From: UBA6136 sp044237765 | GTDB taxonomy: Bacteria > Pseudomonadota > Gammaproteobacteria > Methylococcales > Methylococcaceae | Direction of reading: 5' to 3' | Length of the DNA: 64,000 bases | Assembly: GCA_044237765.1 (NCBI GenBank) | Contig: JBIIEQ010000006.1 | Coordinates: 1 to 64,000 of the forward strand | Shown: positions 1-8,721 of the stretch, piece by piece | Position numbering within the stretch: position 1 is the stretch's first letter | Layout of the letters: every line of letters begins with the position of its first letter | Made by a program: the position numbers and the translations under genes | The notes under the pieces: model-generated | Told to the model about the DNA's origin: nothing | Seen by the model: the letters and a program-made list of their open reading frames with translations, nothing else | Databases searched by the model: none

Positions 1-1
1 C

Positions 2-94
2 CAAGGCGCCTTGAGACCCAGGGCTGACGTGAACAACAGATTGGAATCCATCCGGGATGACCTCAACAGCAATGATGAAAGTGCATCAGGCTAA
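2..94 (+). CDS. C-terminal tail of an unidentified protein (partial, left edge)
   Basis: An open frame enters from the left edge and ends at TAA (92-94). The 30 visible residues are polar, with a tail rich in Asn, Asp and Ser that looks like a natural C-terminus. No domain is visible. After the stop the same frame stays open for about 50 codons without a good start, so the stop could be a mutation. Positions 95-338, up to the end of the next gene, show nothing else I can name. Confidence 0.3.
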   Translation, partial: QGALRPRADVNNRLESIRDDLNSNDESASG

Positions 95-338
95 GCTAAT
101 TTCCACTGGAAACGGAAGAGCGCCGAAAAATCGCAGCGATTAGAGTTCACCCATAACGCCCTGGTCCTGCCGAAATGGCTCTATCCGATTTTCGAACCGG
201 CAATCAACTCAAAACCGGCATCACCCATGCCAGTCATTGATTCACGCTGACAAGGATGGCTAAATTCCCACGTAACCATTTCGCGACCGTGGCAAACCGA
301 ATACTCGGTCTATCACACAATCCGAGGCGCCCACCCGA

Positions 339-1871
339 TTATGCCCTGCCGGGCGCGAATGGACGGATAGACTGCGGGTAACGAAACTGATTGTCAGGAT
401 CGACTGCCGATTTGATGGCGCATAGGCGAGGGAGATTTTCCCCGTAATAAGCCTCAGCCCAATCCTGCAAGGACGGGTCCGAAAAATTCTGGTAAGCCCC
501 ACCGCCACAGAGTGGAGTGACCATAGCGTAAAAGCCATTCTGCCAACGATGCGCCCGATAACGGGAGGTCATGGATTGACCCGGAGTCCAGCTGATGGCG
601 ATCGTGGAGAGCCATTGGCTATCTCGGTGGACAAAAGCCGTATCGGTGGGCGCGAGCGCTTGTGTTGCGCCTCCGGTCAGGTGAAACTTGATGTTGCCCG
701 CGCCTTGAGCGTTCGGCCAACGGGGCAACCAATCTCTAATGGTCGCGATGAGCTCAGGCGTCATGGGACCATTGATAAATCGAGACCGCTCCTGGGAATA
801 CCCCGGCCCATCCTCTGACGCCAGAAAAGCGGAAGCACTCCAATAGGCGACTTGCTCAATGACGTGGCTGCTCGGGGCCTGCATCGCATTGATCGGCGCC
901 AAGATCCCGTCTAGTCTGGCAATGGTGCCAATGAACTGACCGATGATGAAGACGTTAATCGGTGTCGGCCTGCCGGGTAGTGGCAAGCCCGGCGCCAGGG
1001 TGATTTTGCAACCAAACTCTGCCGGCGCATTTTCAAGATTCAGAAACAAGGCGGCCAGAAATTCATCGCTTACCGCGTCCCAGGTCAATTGCAATTCGAT
1101 AGAGCGGTCAACCGGGAAGGTCTCCATCGTAAAATCGGTGTTGATGCCAAAGTTACCCCCGGCACCCCCTCGGCAGGCCCAGAACAGATCGGCATTCACA
1201 TTGGCATTGGCTGTGACGATTTCGCCATCGGCCAACACCATCTCGGTGCTGACCAGCTTGTCGCTGGCGATACCATGACGACGCATGTCAAAGCCAAGTC
1301 CGCCGCCCAAAAGAAAACCGCCAGCACCCACCGTCGGGCAACGACCATGCGTGATGGATCGGCCAATACTCTGCAAAGCAGAATAGACCGCGCCATTACG
1401 GATACCACCGCCGATACGGATCGTTTGCCGTGCGGCGTCATAAGTGGTCGCATTGAACTGTCGCAGATTAATCATCAGGCCCTCTGTGCAGGAAAACCCT
1501 GCGTAGGAATGGCCACCTCCACGCGCGACGATAGGAATTCCGTGACGTTTTGCCCATTTGAGCGACGTCGCAATGTCGGCAGCATCTGCGCAAAGGGCTA
1601 TTCCACCTGGCTTGATGGATCGATAACGCAGGTTGTTGGGGAGCGCCAGATTGGTGAACCCCGTTTCACCCGGGCGAATCAGCGATCCCTTCAGCTGCAA
1701 TCCAAGCTGGCGCCACGCCTTAGGCGGAAGGGGATCGTTTTTTCCCACGAGCGGCGCTACGTGGGCTAGCCCGTCGAAAGGGTAGTCCAGTAAAAGTCCT
1801 CCGGCTAAAGCAGCGCTCGTGGTAAGAAAGCGGCGCCGATTCACGCTGAAAGGGATTACCTTAGAAATCAT
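339..1871 (-). CDS. Tat-exported FAD-linked oxidoreductase, berberine-bridge-enzyme type
   Basis: The 510-residue protein starts with a twin-arginine signal (NRRRFLTTSAALAGG, residues 11-25), so it is predicted to be folded with its cofactor and exported to the periplasm. A PCMH-type FAD domain follows. The RGGGHS motif puts a flavin-linking His at 121, and GRCPTVGAGG puts a second linking Cys at 178. This pair is the hallmark of bicovalently bound FAD in the berberine-bridge / oligosaccharide-oxidase group. The C-terminus ends in a BBE-type segment (QNFSDPSLQDW, then an AVDPDNQFRYPQSI-like tail). Family members oxidise sugars, alkaloids or other alcohols and amines with O2; the substrate here cannot be read from sequence. 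It lies 178 bp downstream of the exported decarboxylase on the same strand, so the two may work together. Confidence 0.85.
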   Translation of the reverse strand: MISKVIPFSVNRRRFLTTSAALAGGLLLDYPFDGLAHVAPLVGKNDPLPPKAWRQLGLQLKGSLIRPGETGFTNLALPNNLRYRSIKPGGIALCADAADIATSLKWAKRHGIPIVARGGGHSYAGFSCTEGLMINLRQFNATTYDAARQTIRIGGGIRNGAVYSALQSIGRSITHGRCPTVGAGGFLLGGGLGFDMRRHGIASDKLVSTEMVLADGEIVTANANVNADLFWACRGGAGGNFGINTDFTMETFPVDRSIELQLTWDAVSDEFLAALFLNLENAPAEFGCKITLAPGLPLPGRPTPINVFIIGQFIGTIARLDGILAPINAMQAPSSHVIEQVAYWSASAFLASEDGPGYSQERSRFINGPMTPELIATIRDWLPRWPNAQGAGNIKFHLTGGATQALAPTDTAFVHRDSQWLSTIAISWTPGQSMTSRYRAHRWQNGFYAMVTPLCGGGAYQNFSDPSLQDWAEAYYGENLPRLCAIKSAVDPDNQFRYPQSIRPFAPGRA

Positions 1872-2049
1872 CTAGCACGCCCAGCTTGTCAATTTCATGG
1901 ATGTTGCGCACACATTGCAGTGACTATCACATAGAATAACGGGCAGTCATGTGGCAGGAGTTTCACTGTATATTCAGATCATCATGAATATTGATGCCAT
2001 TGGCAAAGTCGACGGTGCCGCTTGGACAGATTTAATAAGGTTAGAAAAT

Positions 2050-3387
2050 TCAGCCCACCCGGGCAATGAGGCTATTCAACGGAATGTTCTTTGCTTTGAC
2101 ACCCGGCTTCTGGCCGCGAAGATCAAATTTAAGGCGCGTTTGCGGGCGGAAGATCATGCAATAGGTCGATCCGCCAAAATGGAACATACCTAACTGATCG
2201 CCCTTGGTGACCCGCTGACCTACGGTAACCGTAATCTCGCAGGTGGAAACCTCAGCCATGCCTATATGCATGATCGCCATCAATCCAATCTCAGGATTAT
2301 CCGCTTCCATGAATATCACAGAGCGGGTAGCTACTTCCGCCAAGTAGCCTTGTGAATTATTTGGTGCAGAAACATCAAATCCCTGCGCCATTGGTTCTGA
2401 ATAATAGGTCCCAGGAATATGATAGGTTTTCAGAATGGTTCCGGTCACTGGACTGTGCCAGCGGTGATAGCTCAGGGCGCTCAGAAACGCTTGATAAACA
2501 GTGCCGCCAACAAACTGATCTACCCAATCATCCCCAGCGAGCATGTGCTCTAACGAGTAGGGCTGGGCCTTTATCCAGAATCGATTGCGTTTTTGAACAT
2601 TTCTGGCCACCTTGAACGGAGCTGACTCGCAGCCATTCACGATAACAGCATCATCATACAAATCAGCTACCGGACGAATACCCGGTCGGAATTGCCGAGT
2701 GAAGAAATCATCCCATGACTTAAACCCGTAATGCGGAAGCGCGGAGTCGCATACAAAGTTTTCAACAAAATCTGGCATATCAGCCAAGGCACGCCGACCA
2801 AGCCAGCCCTGTCGAGGATCATCGTTCAACACATAAAGTGAATCGGGTGACGATAGGAATTGTCCCCAGGCATCCAAGATCCTTTTAAATTGAGCATTAA
2901 CCTTCTCGTTAAGAAAGGCTGCAAACCCGGCCTCGGTACCCATCGCCCAATTCAGGATTGCATTGATCGGAAAGCCGACCAAACCTTTCCGATTGTATTG
3001 CGGCGCAGTGGTCATTACCTGACTGATAAGTACCAATGCCGTGTTGTAATCCCTAATTTTTGGGTCACCCAATGGCGTCTTATGAAAGCGTGCCGGAACT
3101 TGCTTAAACATCTGAGAGAACAGCATATAAAGCGCCGGATCCGTTTCGATCAAATCCTGAAGCCTCTGCACCTCGGGATGCAAGGGCTGCAGATTGGCCT
3201 CTGCCCGTTCAATTTGTGCAGTCAGCCATTCCGCTAGAAAACGTTCATCACTGGGCAGCCACTCGCCGACGCGATAAGGCGCTTCCGTTGGAATATCAAT
3301 TGATCCTGCCTGAACCCTAGCAGGCGTCATCAAACAAGCCCCGGCACTGGCGCCAACCAACTTTATAAAATCTCTTCTGGTGTTCAT
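2050..3387 (-). CDS. Exported pyruvoyl-dependent decarboxylase, PsiD / phosphatidylserine-decarboxylase-like
   Basis: I start the protein at the ATG at 3387, because the residues from there (MNTRRDFIKLVGASAGACL) form a Tat-type signal; an in-frame ATG at 3441 would add 18 unlikely residues. The product is 445 residues. The C-terminal half has phosphatidylserine-decarboxylase features, ending in FGGSTYCMIF, where the Ser at about 407 would be the self-cleavage site that creates the pyruvoyl group. The long N-terminal part (from ~25 to ~200) resembles the PSDC domain found in fungal L-tryptophan decarboxylase PsiD and bacterial relatives, rather than the membrane-bound lipid enzyme. I infer an amino-acid or related decarboxylase. 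The secretion signal is unusual for this family. The neighbouring flavin oxidase suggests an extracytoplasmic decarboxylation and oxidation pair. Confidence 0.8.
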   Translation of the reverse strand: MNTRRDFIKLVGASAGACLMTPARVQAGSIDIPTEAPYRVGEWLPSDERFLAEWLTAQIERAEANLQPLHPEVQRLQDLIETDPALYMLFSQMFKQVPARFHKTPLGDPKIRDYNTALVLISQVMTTAPQYNRKGLVGFPINAILNWAMGTEAGFAAFLNEKVNAQFKRILDAWGQFLSSPDSLYVLNDDPRQGWLGRRALADMPDFVENFVCDSALPHYGFKSWDDFFTRQFRPGIRPVADLYDDAVIVNGCESAPFKVARNVQKRNRFWIKAQPYSLEHMLAGDDWVDQFVGGTVYQAFLSALSYHRWHSPVTGTILKTYHIPGTYYSEPMAQGFDVSAPNNSQGYLAEVATRSVIFMEADNPEIGLMAIMHIGMAEVSTCEITVTVGQRVTKGDQLGMFHFGGSTYCMIFRPQTRLKFDLRGQKPGVKAKNIPLNSLIARVG

Positions 3388-3534
3388 AGTCTTATCGTTA
3401 ACTCTGAATGAGTGCCTGCTTTGTTGCCCAACAAGGCGCACTATACCGATGGGCTGACCTAAATGGCAGATTACAATTCACCCGGGATAGACCCAATGCA
3501 CCCAAGTTAAGGAATCCGCACTCAAAAAACCTAA

Positions 3535-4672
3535 GGAACCTCTGAACAATTCGCTTTTTTTGTCGATGAAGACAGAGTGGGATCGTTTTTTCAGTTCGCC
3601 GGGTCGGATTCGTGTTTTGGCTCATGGATCCCCGGAAATCGGTGGCTTTTGGTGGGCTTCCCCACTCGGCGGACGAATTGCTCCCGTCACGCCATGACTT
3701 CTTTCGCTTGAGATAGTGGTTCGCCAAGCCCACCAGCATGAAGACCTGGGCGGCATTCTTGGCCAGGCCTTTGTAACGGACCTTGGTGTAGCCAAACTGA
3801 CACTTGATGACCCGGAATACGTGTTCGACCCGGCTGCGGGTCGATGAGTGTTTGCGGTTCCTCTGCTTTTGGCTGGACCCTAAACGGGATGTGGGACGCG
3901 CTTTCAGTGCGACAGCCCAATAGACGCCCGCCTGACGGGCCGCGCGCTTATAGTGATCGTTGACATAGCCGGCATCGCCAAACACAGCTCGGTCGTCTTC
4001 TCGCAGGAGCTTGGGCAGTTCGGTGACATCCGCCACATTCGCCGGCGTGACCGATACGGTGTGAACCAAACCACTAACGACATCCGCCCCCACGTGAATC
4101 TTCATGCCGAAGCCCGCCCTGAGCTCAGCCGAAGGGTACCATTGATTGCCTTGCTTGGTCTGGTGCATCTCGGGGTCGCGGGACTTGTCCCGATTCTTGG
4201 TTGAGGGGGCCGCATGGATGAGAGTGGCGTCCACCATGGTGCCGCCTTTAAGCAAGAGACCTTCGTTCTCCAGCCCATCATTGATGGTGTTCATAAAGGC
4301 GGCCGTCAGTTGATGCTCTGCCAGTAAGCGCCGGAAATTGAGAATCGTCGTCTCATTAGGGACCGGGGTCTCGCCTCACTCAATGCCGGTAAAGCGGCGC
4401 ATGGACTCGACCTCATAGAGTGCATCTTCCGCCCCGGGGTCAGACAGATCGAACCACTGTTGCAAACAGTGAATCCGCAGCATCATGCTCAAGGGCATCG
4501 GCGGACGCCCTGGCTGACCAGATTTCGGATAGAACGGCTCAACCACGGCCAACAAAGCCTCCCAAGGCACCACCTGCTCCATCTCCAACAAAAAGCGCTC
4601 CCGACGGGTTTGCTTCTTCTTGGCGTCATAACCGAGAGAGGCAAAGGGGGTCTGCTTCATAGGGTCATCCAA
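3535..4672 (-). pseudogene. IS5-family transposase with in-frame TGA
   Basis: The frame opens at 4672 (an alternative Met lies four codons in, at 4660) with the IS5 N-terminal domain (KQTPFASLGYDAKKK, then QQWFDLSDPGAEDALYE). It meets a single TGA at 4376-4378 and continues in the same frame (GETPVPNETTILNFRRLL) through the DDE catalytic core: VDATLIHA, FGDAGYV and RVEHVFRVIK. The stop probably replaced a Trp codon (TGG to TGA), because no frame shift is needed. At the other end the frame has no stop before the inverted repeat and runs out of the element to 3398, so the natural C-terminus is also disturbed. The copy is probably inactive but could be mobilised by a related transposase. Confidence 0.85.
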
Positions 4673-4725
4673 GGGGCATCCATTAGTGGGCGCAATCCTA
4701 CAACAGGGAGTTGTTCAGAGGTTCC
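3535..4725 (-). mobile_element. IS5-family insertion sequence, 1191 bp, complete ends
   Basis: Perfect 15-bp inverted repeats bound the element: GGAACCTCTGAACAA at 3535-3549 and its reverse complement at 4711-4725. The length of 1191 bp is normal for the IS5 subgroup. The flanking tetranucleotides are CTAA (3531-3534) and CTAG (4726-4729), which fit the YTAR target duplication of IS5 elements but differ at one base. That suggests an old insertion with one mutation, or a recombined copy. It lies between the decarboxylase gene and the secreted-protein island and breaks no recognisable gene. Confidence 0.9.
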
Positions 4726-4780
4726 CTAGGATAGTTTGGACCAAAAGGTTGTCGGGATTCATAAGTTGGTTGGTGCTAGG

Positions 4781-4977
4781 TTAAAGGGAGCCCAACGCGG
4801 TATGGCAGGCCCTGACATGCATTCTTTCTTGCCGCCGTTCTGCTAAGCCATTCATAACTACCTTGACCCCACTGGAGTCAACTAACTGAAGATAGTACTT
4901 TTTCACTTCACGGCGCCATTCTTGGACCGCATGGCGACAAGGCCATAGACCTCCAAGCTTTAATAGGCTGTCGCATC
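4781..4977 (-). pseudogene. Unidentified coding-like fragment
   Basis: About 60 codons are open on the minus strand up to TAA at 4781-4783. The readable product is charged and helical-looking (for example EWRREVKKYYLQLVDSSG, then AERRQERMHVRA). It lacks a good start codon and begins right after an in-frame stop. It sits just outside the IS5 right end and upstream of nothing obvious. It may be the tail of a gene or mobile element destroyed by rearrangement. I do not recognise the family, and chance openness is possible. Confidence 0.25.
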
Positions 4978-4996
4978 AACACAGGTTAACTGCCTG

Positions 4997-5476
4997 TTAT
5001 TTGAATTTGATACGCATAGCAGAGAACTTACAGGTAACTATATGATCGCCATCGTTCATGCGAGCCACCTCACAAACGCCTCTTGCACCGGAGTACTTTC
5101 CAGTACCTCCTGATATGGCAAAATATAGCGGCCTATTTAAAGCAGCCAGACCACCCGGCGTATACTCACCAGAACCCATTATATTTATGGTGTCGAGCCC
5201 ATCTCCGAAGGCATACTCTGCATTGACGTATTTAACCTCGGAAGAAGAGCTCTCTTTAGTACTTATTGTGTAGACATAAAACCTTCCTATGACGTCTCCG
5301 TTGATTGCAAACACATTACCATGCCCTGCTGTCAGATCGCCAATGGATGTGCCAGAATCCCCCAGATCGATCACATGTCGCCCATCATATTTTGACTTAA
5401 ACTTCAGCGTGGTCAGCGACCAAGCATTATTAGAAAAAGCAAAAAAAGAAAATAATGCAATTATTATATACTTCAT
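4997..5476 (-). CDS. Secreted protein with allene-oxide-cyclase / dirigent-like barrel
   Basis: The 159-residue product has a clear Sec signal peptide (residues 1-20, MKYIIIALFSFFAFSNNAWS). The mature part has the pattern of the small beta-barrel shared by allene oxide cyclases and dirigent proteins: a short GDSGTSIGD turn near residues 39-47, a strand-rich middle, and the family hallmark ISGGTGKYSGARG near residues 121-133, followed by a final strand. Bacterial members are mostly uncharacterised. Dirigent relatives steer or bind small hydrophobic molecules, and cyclases act on oxylipins. No catalytic role can be assigned here. The gene is AT-richer than the chromosomal backbone and lies between an IS5 copy and an IS4 wreck, consistent with acquisition by transfer. 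Confidence 0.65.
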   Translation of the reverse strand: MKYIIIALFSFFAFSNNAWSLTTLKFKSKYDGRHVIDLGDSGTSIGDLTAGHGNVFAINGDVIGRFYVYTISTKESSSSEVKYVNAEYAFGDGLDTINIMGSGEYTPGGLAALNRPLYFAISGGTGKYSGARGVCEVARMNDGDHIVTCKFSAMRIKFK

Positions 5477-5662
5477 ATTAACCTCTCAAAATAGCCCTAA
5501 TAGCAAGTCAATTAAGAAACACTTCATCAACATACAGATAAGAAAAAACTTCAACACCCTGTTAAGGAAGCCCTCCAAAAAATAAAATTCATGCACAAAA
5601 GTACTTGAAATGTGATCTGACCCGCGCAGCCGACGGCCAATGAGGATTTTTTATCCTCGCTC

Positions 5663-6733
5663 TTGGCTATGTCACTTACCGTCCTCGTCTCCGATTTTGC
5701 CGCTCACCTGCAGTCCGCTATATTCCACCAAGTCGCCAGCCATCCCGAGCATCCCCAGGCGTTCTGGCGGCGCCGGAAGTTGCCGTTACCCGCGCTGGTG
5801 GCCGTCTTGTGCTCCGGTCTGCGCAAAAACGTTCAAACCAAACTGGACGAGTGCTTTGCCCACCTGCAGCAGCAGGCCCAGCTCGCTCGTCAGGTCACCG
5901 AGCAGGCCTTGGCCAAAGCCCGCATCAAGCTGGCAGCGACCGCCATCCCTTCCCTCAATGACTGGCTCATCGCCCGCGCCGAAGACGACGGTGACCTCAC
6001 ACGATGGCATAGATTGCGGCTCGTCGCGGCGGGTGCCTCGACCCTCCGTTTGGGGCCCCGCGCCAGCCATCAGTCACGAGCGGCCAACGCGGACCAAATA
6101 CTGTTCGGCCTGTATCTTCCGGGTGCCGATCTCATGCTGGCGGCGACCCTCCTCAGCCCCGGCGAAAGTGAACGGCAAATGCTCTTTGAGCAAGTCCACC
6201 GCCTCTCCAGTCGCGATCTGTTCCTGCTGGACCCCGGGGCTATTCCTGTCGCTGATTCGCCGCGTTACTGACTCAGCGGCAGATCCCCTTCTATATGCGG
6301 GTCGAACAACAGGGCGGCGGATGCCGCCGATGTCCGTGATGAAGGCTGTCCTCCCGCCCCGGTCCGCGTGCTCATGACTAAACTGCTGGATACCAGCGAA
6401 TTCCCAACCGAGTTGTTTGGCGATCTTTGTCATCACCGCTGGCGCATCGAGGAAACCTTCAAACGGTTGAAGCATCGCCTCAATCTTGAGCACATGTCAG
6501 GCCTGTCCCAACTCGCCGTTATGCAGAATGTCGCCGCCAAGGTGCTCTGCGATAACCTTCAAGCCCGGATCGCCCTCGAAGCCTGCCACCAACACGCGGT
6601 GCCTCCCGAGAGACGGACGCATCATGCAGCGACGATGAGCATCTTGAAACCCTTGATGCCATCACCCTTATTGGGCCGGTCAATCGCCTCGCTTCTGTCT
6701 GATGCGCTGGCGTTGATCGCCAAACGCACCTAG
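5663..6733 (+). pseudogene. IS4-family transposase remnant (frameshift and internal deletion)
   Basis: The first part (5663-6271) gives an IS4-type N-terminus with a dimerisation and insertion region (TEQALAKARIKLAATAIPSLND, in pieces) up to the segment around LLDPGA, where the frame breaks. The correct reading shifts for a stretch (RRVTDSAADPLLYAG), then most of the segment before the last catalytic region is missing. The last part (6368-6733) returns with LMTKLLDTSEFP and HHRWRIEETFKRLKHRL, which carries the W-E-K end of the YREK signature including the catalytic Glu. No matching terminal repeats were found at the edges. The element is dead. Confidence 0.8.
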
Positions 6734-6927
6734 TGCCACCGCGAAGGACAATCAAAGCCTCGATATCCAAGACCAAAACCGCATAAGTTCATGGCCAATA
6801 AACGCTGCTGATCATGCCCTCATCCTTAACTTGGGGGGATTGTACGTTACCCCCCTCAGGGTCATCATTATGTTCTGGCCACACTCTGGAAGAGTTGGGA
6901 TTGGCGTTGGAACGGGTGAGCCTTCAA

Positions 6928-8277
6928 TTACCAGAAGAATGGCCACATCGATACCTCTTTGGTGAGCTGAAACCTGCAGGTGGTCTTTGTGTCATCGCAT
7001 AGCCCGTCGGAACCCCATCCCTTAAAAGTTTTCCCTGGTTCAGGAACCGCAGTGATCTCATACCACTGATTTCTTGATCCGCTGCCTGTACAGTTGGTGA
7101 AACTTTCAGGGGGTATATTGAATGCTTGGCACTGCGGATCGCCTGGCATACTTACAGATCCCGGGCCGTATATTTTTAAGCGAACGTTGAAAGTCACGCT
7201 CGGGTCTGTTGTGTAATTCGAGCACGGGGGGGCGGATTGGATTTCCAGAAGACTCGGGGCGGCGGCATTTGGATCAAAGCCACTTCCATCAGTTGAGCCT
7301 TGAATCAGGATAAGCCCGACACTGGAATATGCCCACTCAGGCTTGTAGTAGAGGGTCGTCCCGTTATCCCACGTATTATTCTGAAGAATCTGAATTTGAC
7401 CCGCCTTGAAGACATCACTGTCAAGATCTTTCCCGCTGAGATTCGCAAGCGCAACAGTCCATGAATCCCACTTATTAGAGGCACAGTCGAATATGCCATT
7501 GGCCGAGCAGGTGGTTATATTGTTATTGCCTGTGCGATAAGCCCCATTAAATATAGGGTCGTGTGGATTGGTCATGTCAGATACATATTCAACACGTGCG
7601 TTAGCAGTGGGCAGAGGGAAATACGCATCGTTATTATAATCGTTGTAACCTAGCCCTATACTCTGATCAAGATAGCATATCTGGCCCGGAGGTAGCGTAT
7701 AGATCGGCGATTTCCCAGGTGACCCAGGTAAATTAGATGTATAATAAAAAGGGCTTTGGTAATCCCTTGTCTGACTGGTGCGATTTGCAATAATCACCGG
7801 TCCTTTTTGTTTATAATTTCGCTCCCAGCCTCCCATAGCCGTCGACCATGGGATCGGCGGTGGCATATCCTTCCCTTGCACCCCCACCCCAAACCCCACG
7901 ATGCCTGTATCTGCGGCCGCCTGAGCATTCATCACGCCCTTTGACGCTCCAACCTCTGTCACCGTGAAGTGATTCACGCCGTAGACCTTGTGTTTTCCAT
8001 TCTCTAGCCGGACCGTCAACCAACAGTCATCATCCTTTTTGGTGAACGTACAGGTCGGCGGAGTGACCTTGAGCTGCGGATTGTCTGAGGCGACCCTGAC
8101 CGTCAGCGGCCTGGTCAGCGGAGCACCGATGTAGTCGATATGCAGAGGTGCACCCCTTGCGCCATTAATGAAGATCGTATCGCCCTCATCATGAAACCAG
8201 AAGTCACTGTTTTGAACGACAGCATTTGAGCAAGTCGCCCACAAGAACAGGGCAATCAGGGACATGTAGCGAAACAT
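6928..8277 (-). CDS. Secreted SDFWFHDEG-family protein, copy 1 (tandem)
   Basis: The 449-residue product has a Sec signal peptide (cleavage likely after CSNA, ~19). Then comes a ~115-residue strand-rich domain shared by all copies: NSDFWFHDEGDTIFING, a disulfide-capable pair in CTFTKKDDDCWLTV, and GFGVGVQGKDMP at its end. The middle (~150-345) varies between copies but keeps DPIFNGAY, NITTCSA, CASNKW and LIQGSTDGS. The last ~95 residues (from YGPGSVS to PFFW) match the divergent InlB B-repeat pattern (EITAVPEPGKTFKGWGSDG, then Cys-bracketed CDDTKTTC). That suggests a surface-displayed or secreted modular protein. Function is unknown; I recognise no enzyme motif. Confidence 0.85.
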   Translation of the reverse strand: MFRYMSLIALFLWATCSNAVVQNSDFWFHDEGDTIFINGARGAPLHIDYIGAPLTRPLTVRVASDNPQLKVTPPTCTFTKKDDDCWLTVRLENGKHKVYGVNHFTVTEVGASKGVMNAQAAADTGIVGFGVGVQGKDMPPPIPWSTAMGGWERNYKQKGPVIIANRTSQTRDYQSPFYYTSNLPGSPGKSPIYTLPPGQICYLDQSIGLGYNDYNNDAYFPLPTANARVEYVSDMTNPHDPIFNGAYRTGNNNITTCSANGIFDCASNKWDSWTVALANLSGKDLDSDVFKAGQIQILQNNTWDNGTTLYYKPEWAYSSVGLILIQGSTDGSGFDPNAAAPSLLEIQSAPPCSNYTTDPSVTFNVRLKIYGPGSVSMPGDPQCQAFNIPPESFTNCTGSGSRNQWYEITAVPEPGKTFKGWGSDGLCDDTKTTCRFQLTKEVSMWPFFW

Positions 8278-8638
8278 CGTGGGTACTCCAGTGATCCTGT
8301 GGGGAAACGTAATGGTTTTAAGCGAGGCTAACAGAAAAGATTTTTAGATACTACCTCCAGCAGCTGAGAGGTCAGCCATCCTTGGGTCTTCCTCAAGAAA
8401 AAGCACTGAATAACCAGGCTGCACCCATACTCGTCTACCCCTTGGGAGAATTCCATCATGGGGTGCTCTGGTGTGGGTGATTTGGGAATCTCATACAGGA
8501 TCTTTCCGGACAAGGGCAAACTGCATGGGTACTGCAGAAGTTCACCTATAAAAAAAGGGGGCCGGGGCCAGCGCTGTCCTGATCGTCTAATGCAACGTAA
8601 GCGACCAGCTATCCCACTGTTCGTTCATACCAGCCCAA
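8278..8638 (-). other. Non-coding spacer of repeat unit 1 (upstream of copy 1)
   Basis: This ~360 bp is almost identical to 10084-10443. It carries the probable promoter region of copy 1. A homopolymer step, seven A followed by five G, lies at about 8550-8561; the matching tract in unit 2 has eight A. Small open frames here on both strands are not conserved as proteins and look accidental. No promoter can be fixed with confidence. Confidence 0.5.
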
Positions 8639-8721
8639 CGTTACCCCCCTCAGGGTCATCATTATGTCCTGGCCACACTCTGGAAGAGTTGGGATTGGCG
8701 TTGGAACGGGTGAGCCTTCAA

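Noticed and set aside
7..338. CRISPR array or short regular repeats
   Set aside because: No regularly spaced repeats were seen here or anywhere in the window; the only repeats are the long tandem units and IS ends.
5640..6377. 245-codon plus-strand frame as a gene of its own
   Set aside because: It is a different frame of the IS4-family remnant; only a short stretch (RRVTDSAADPLLYAG) belongs to the transposase, after the frameshift.
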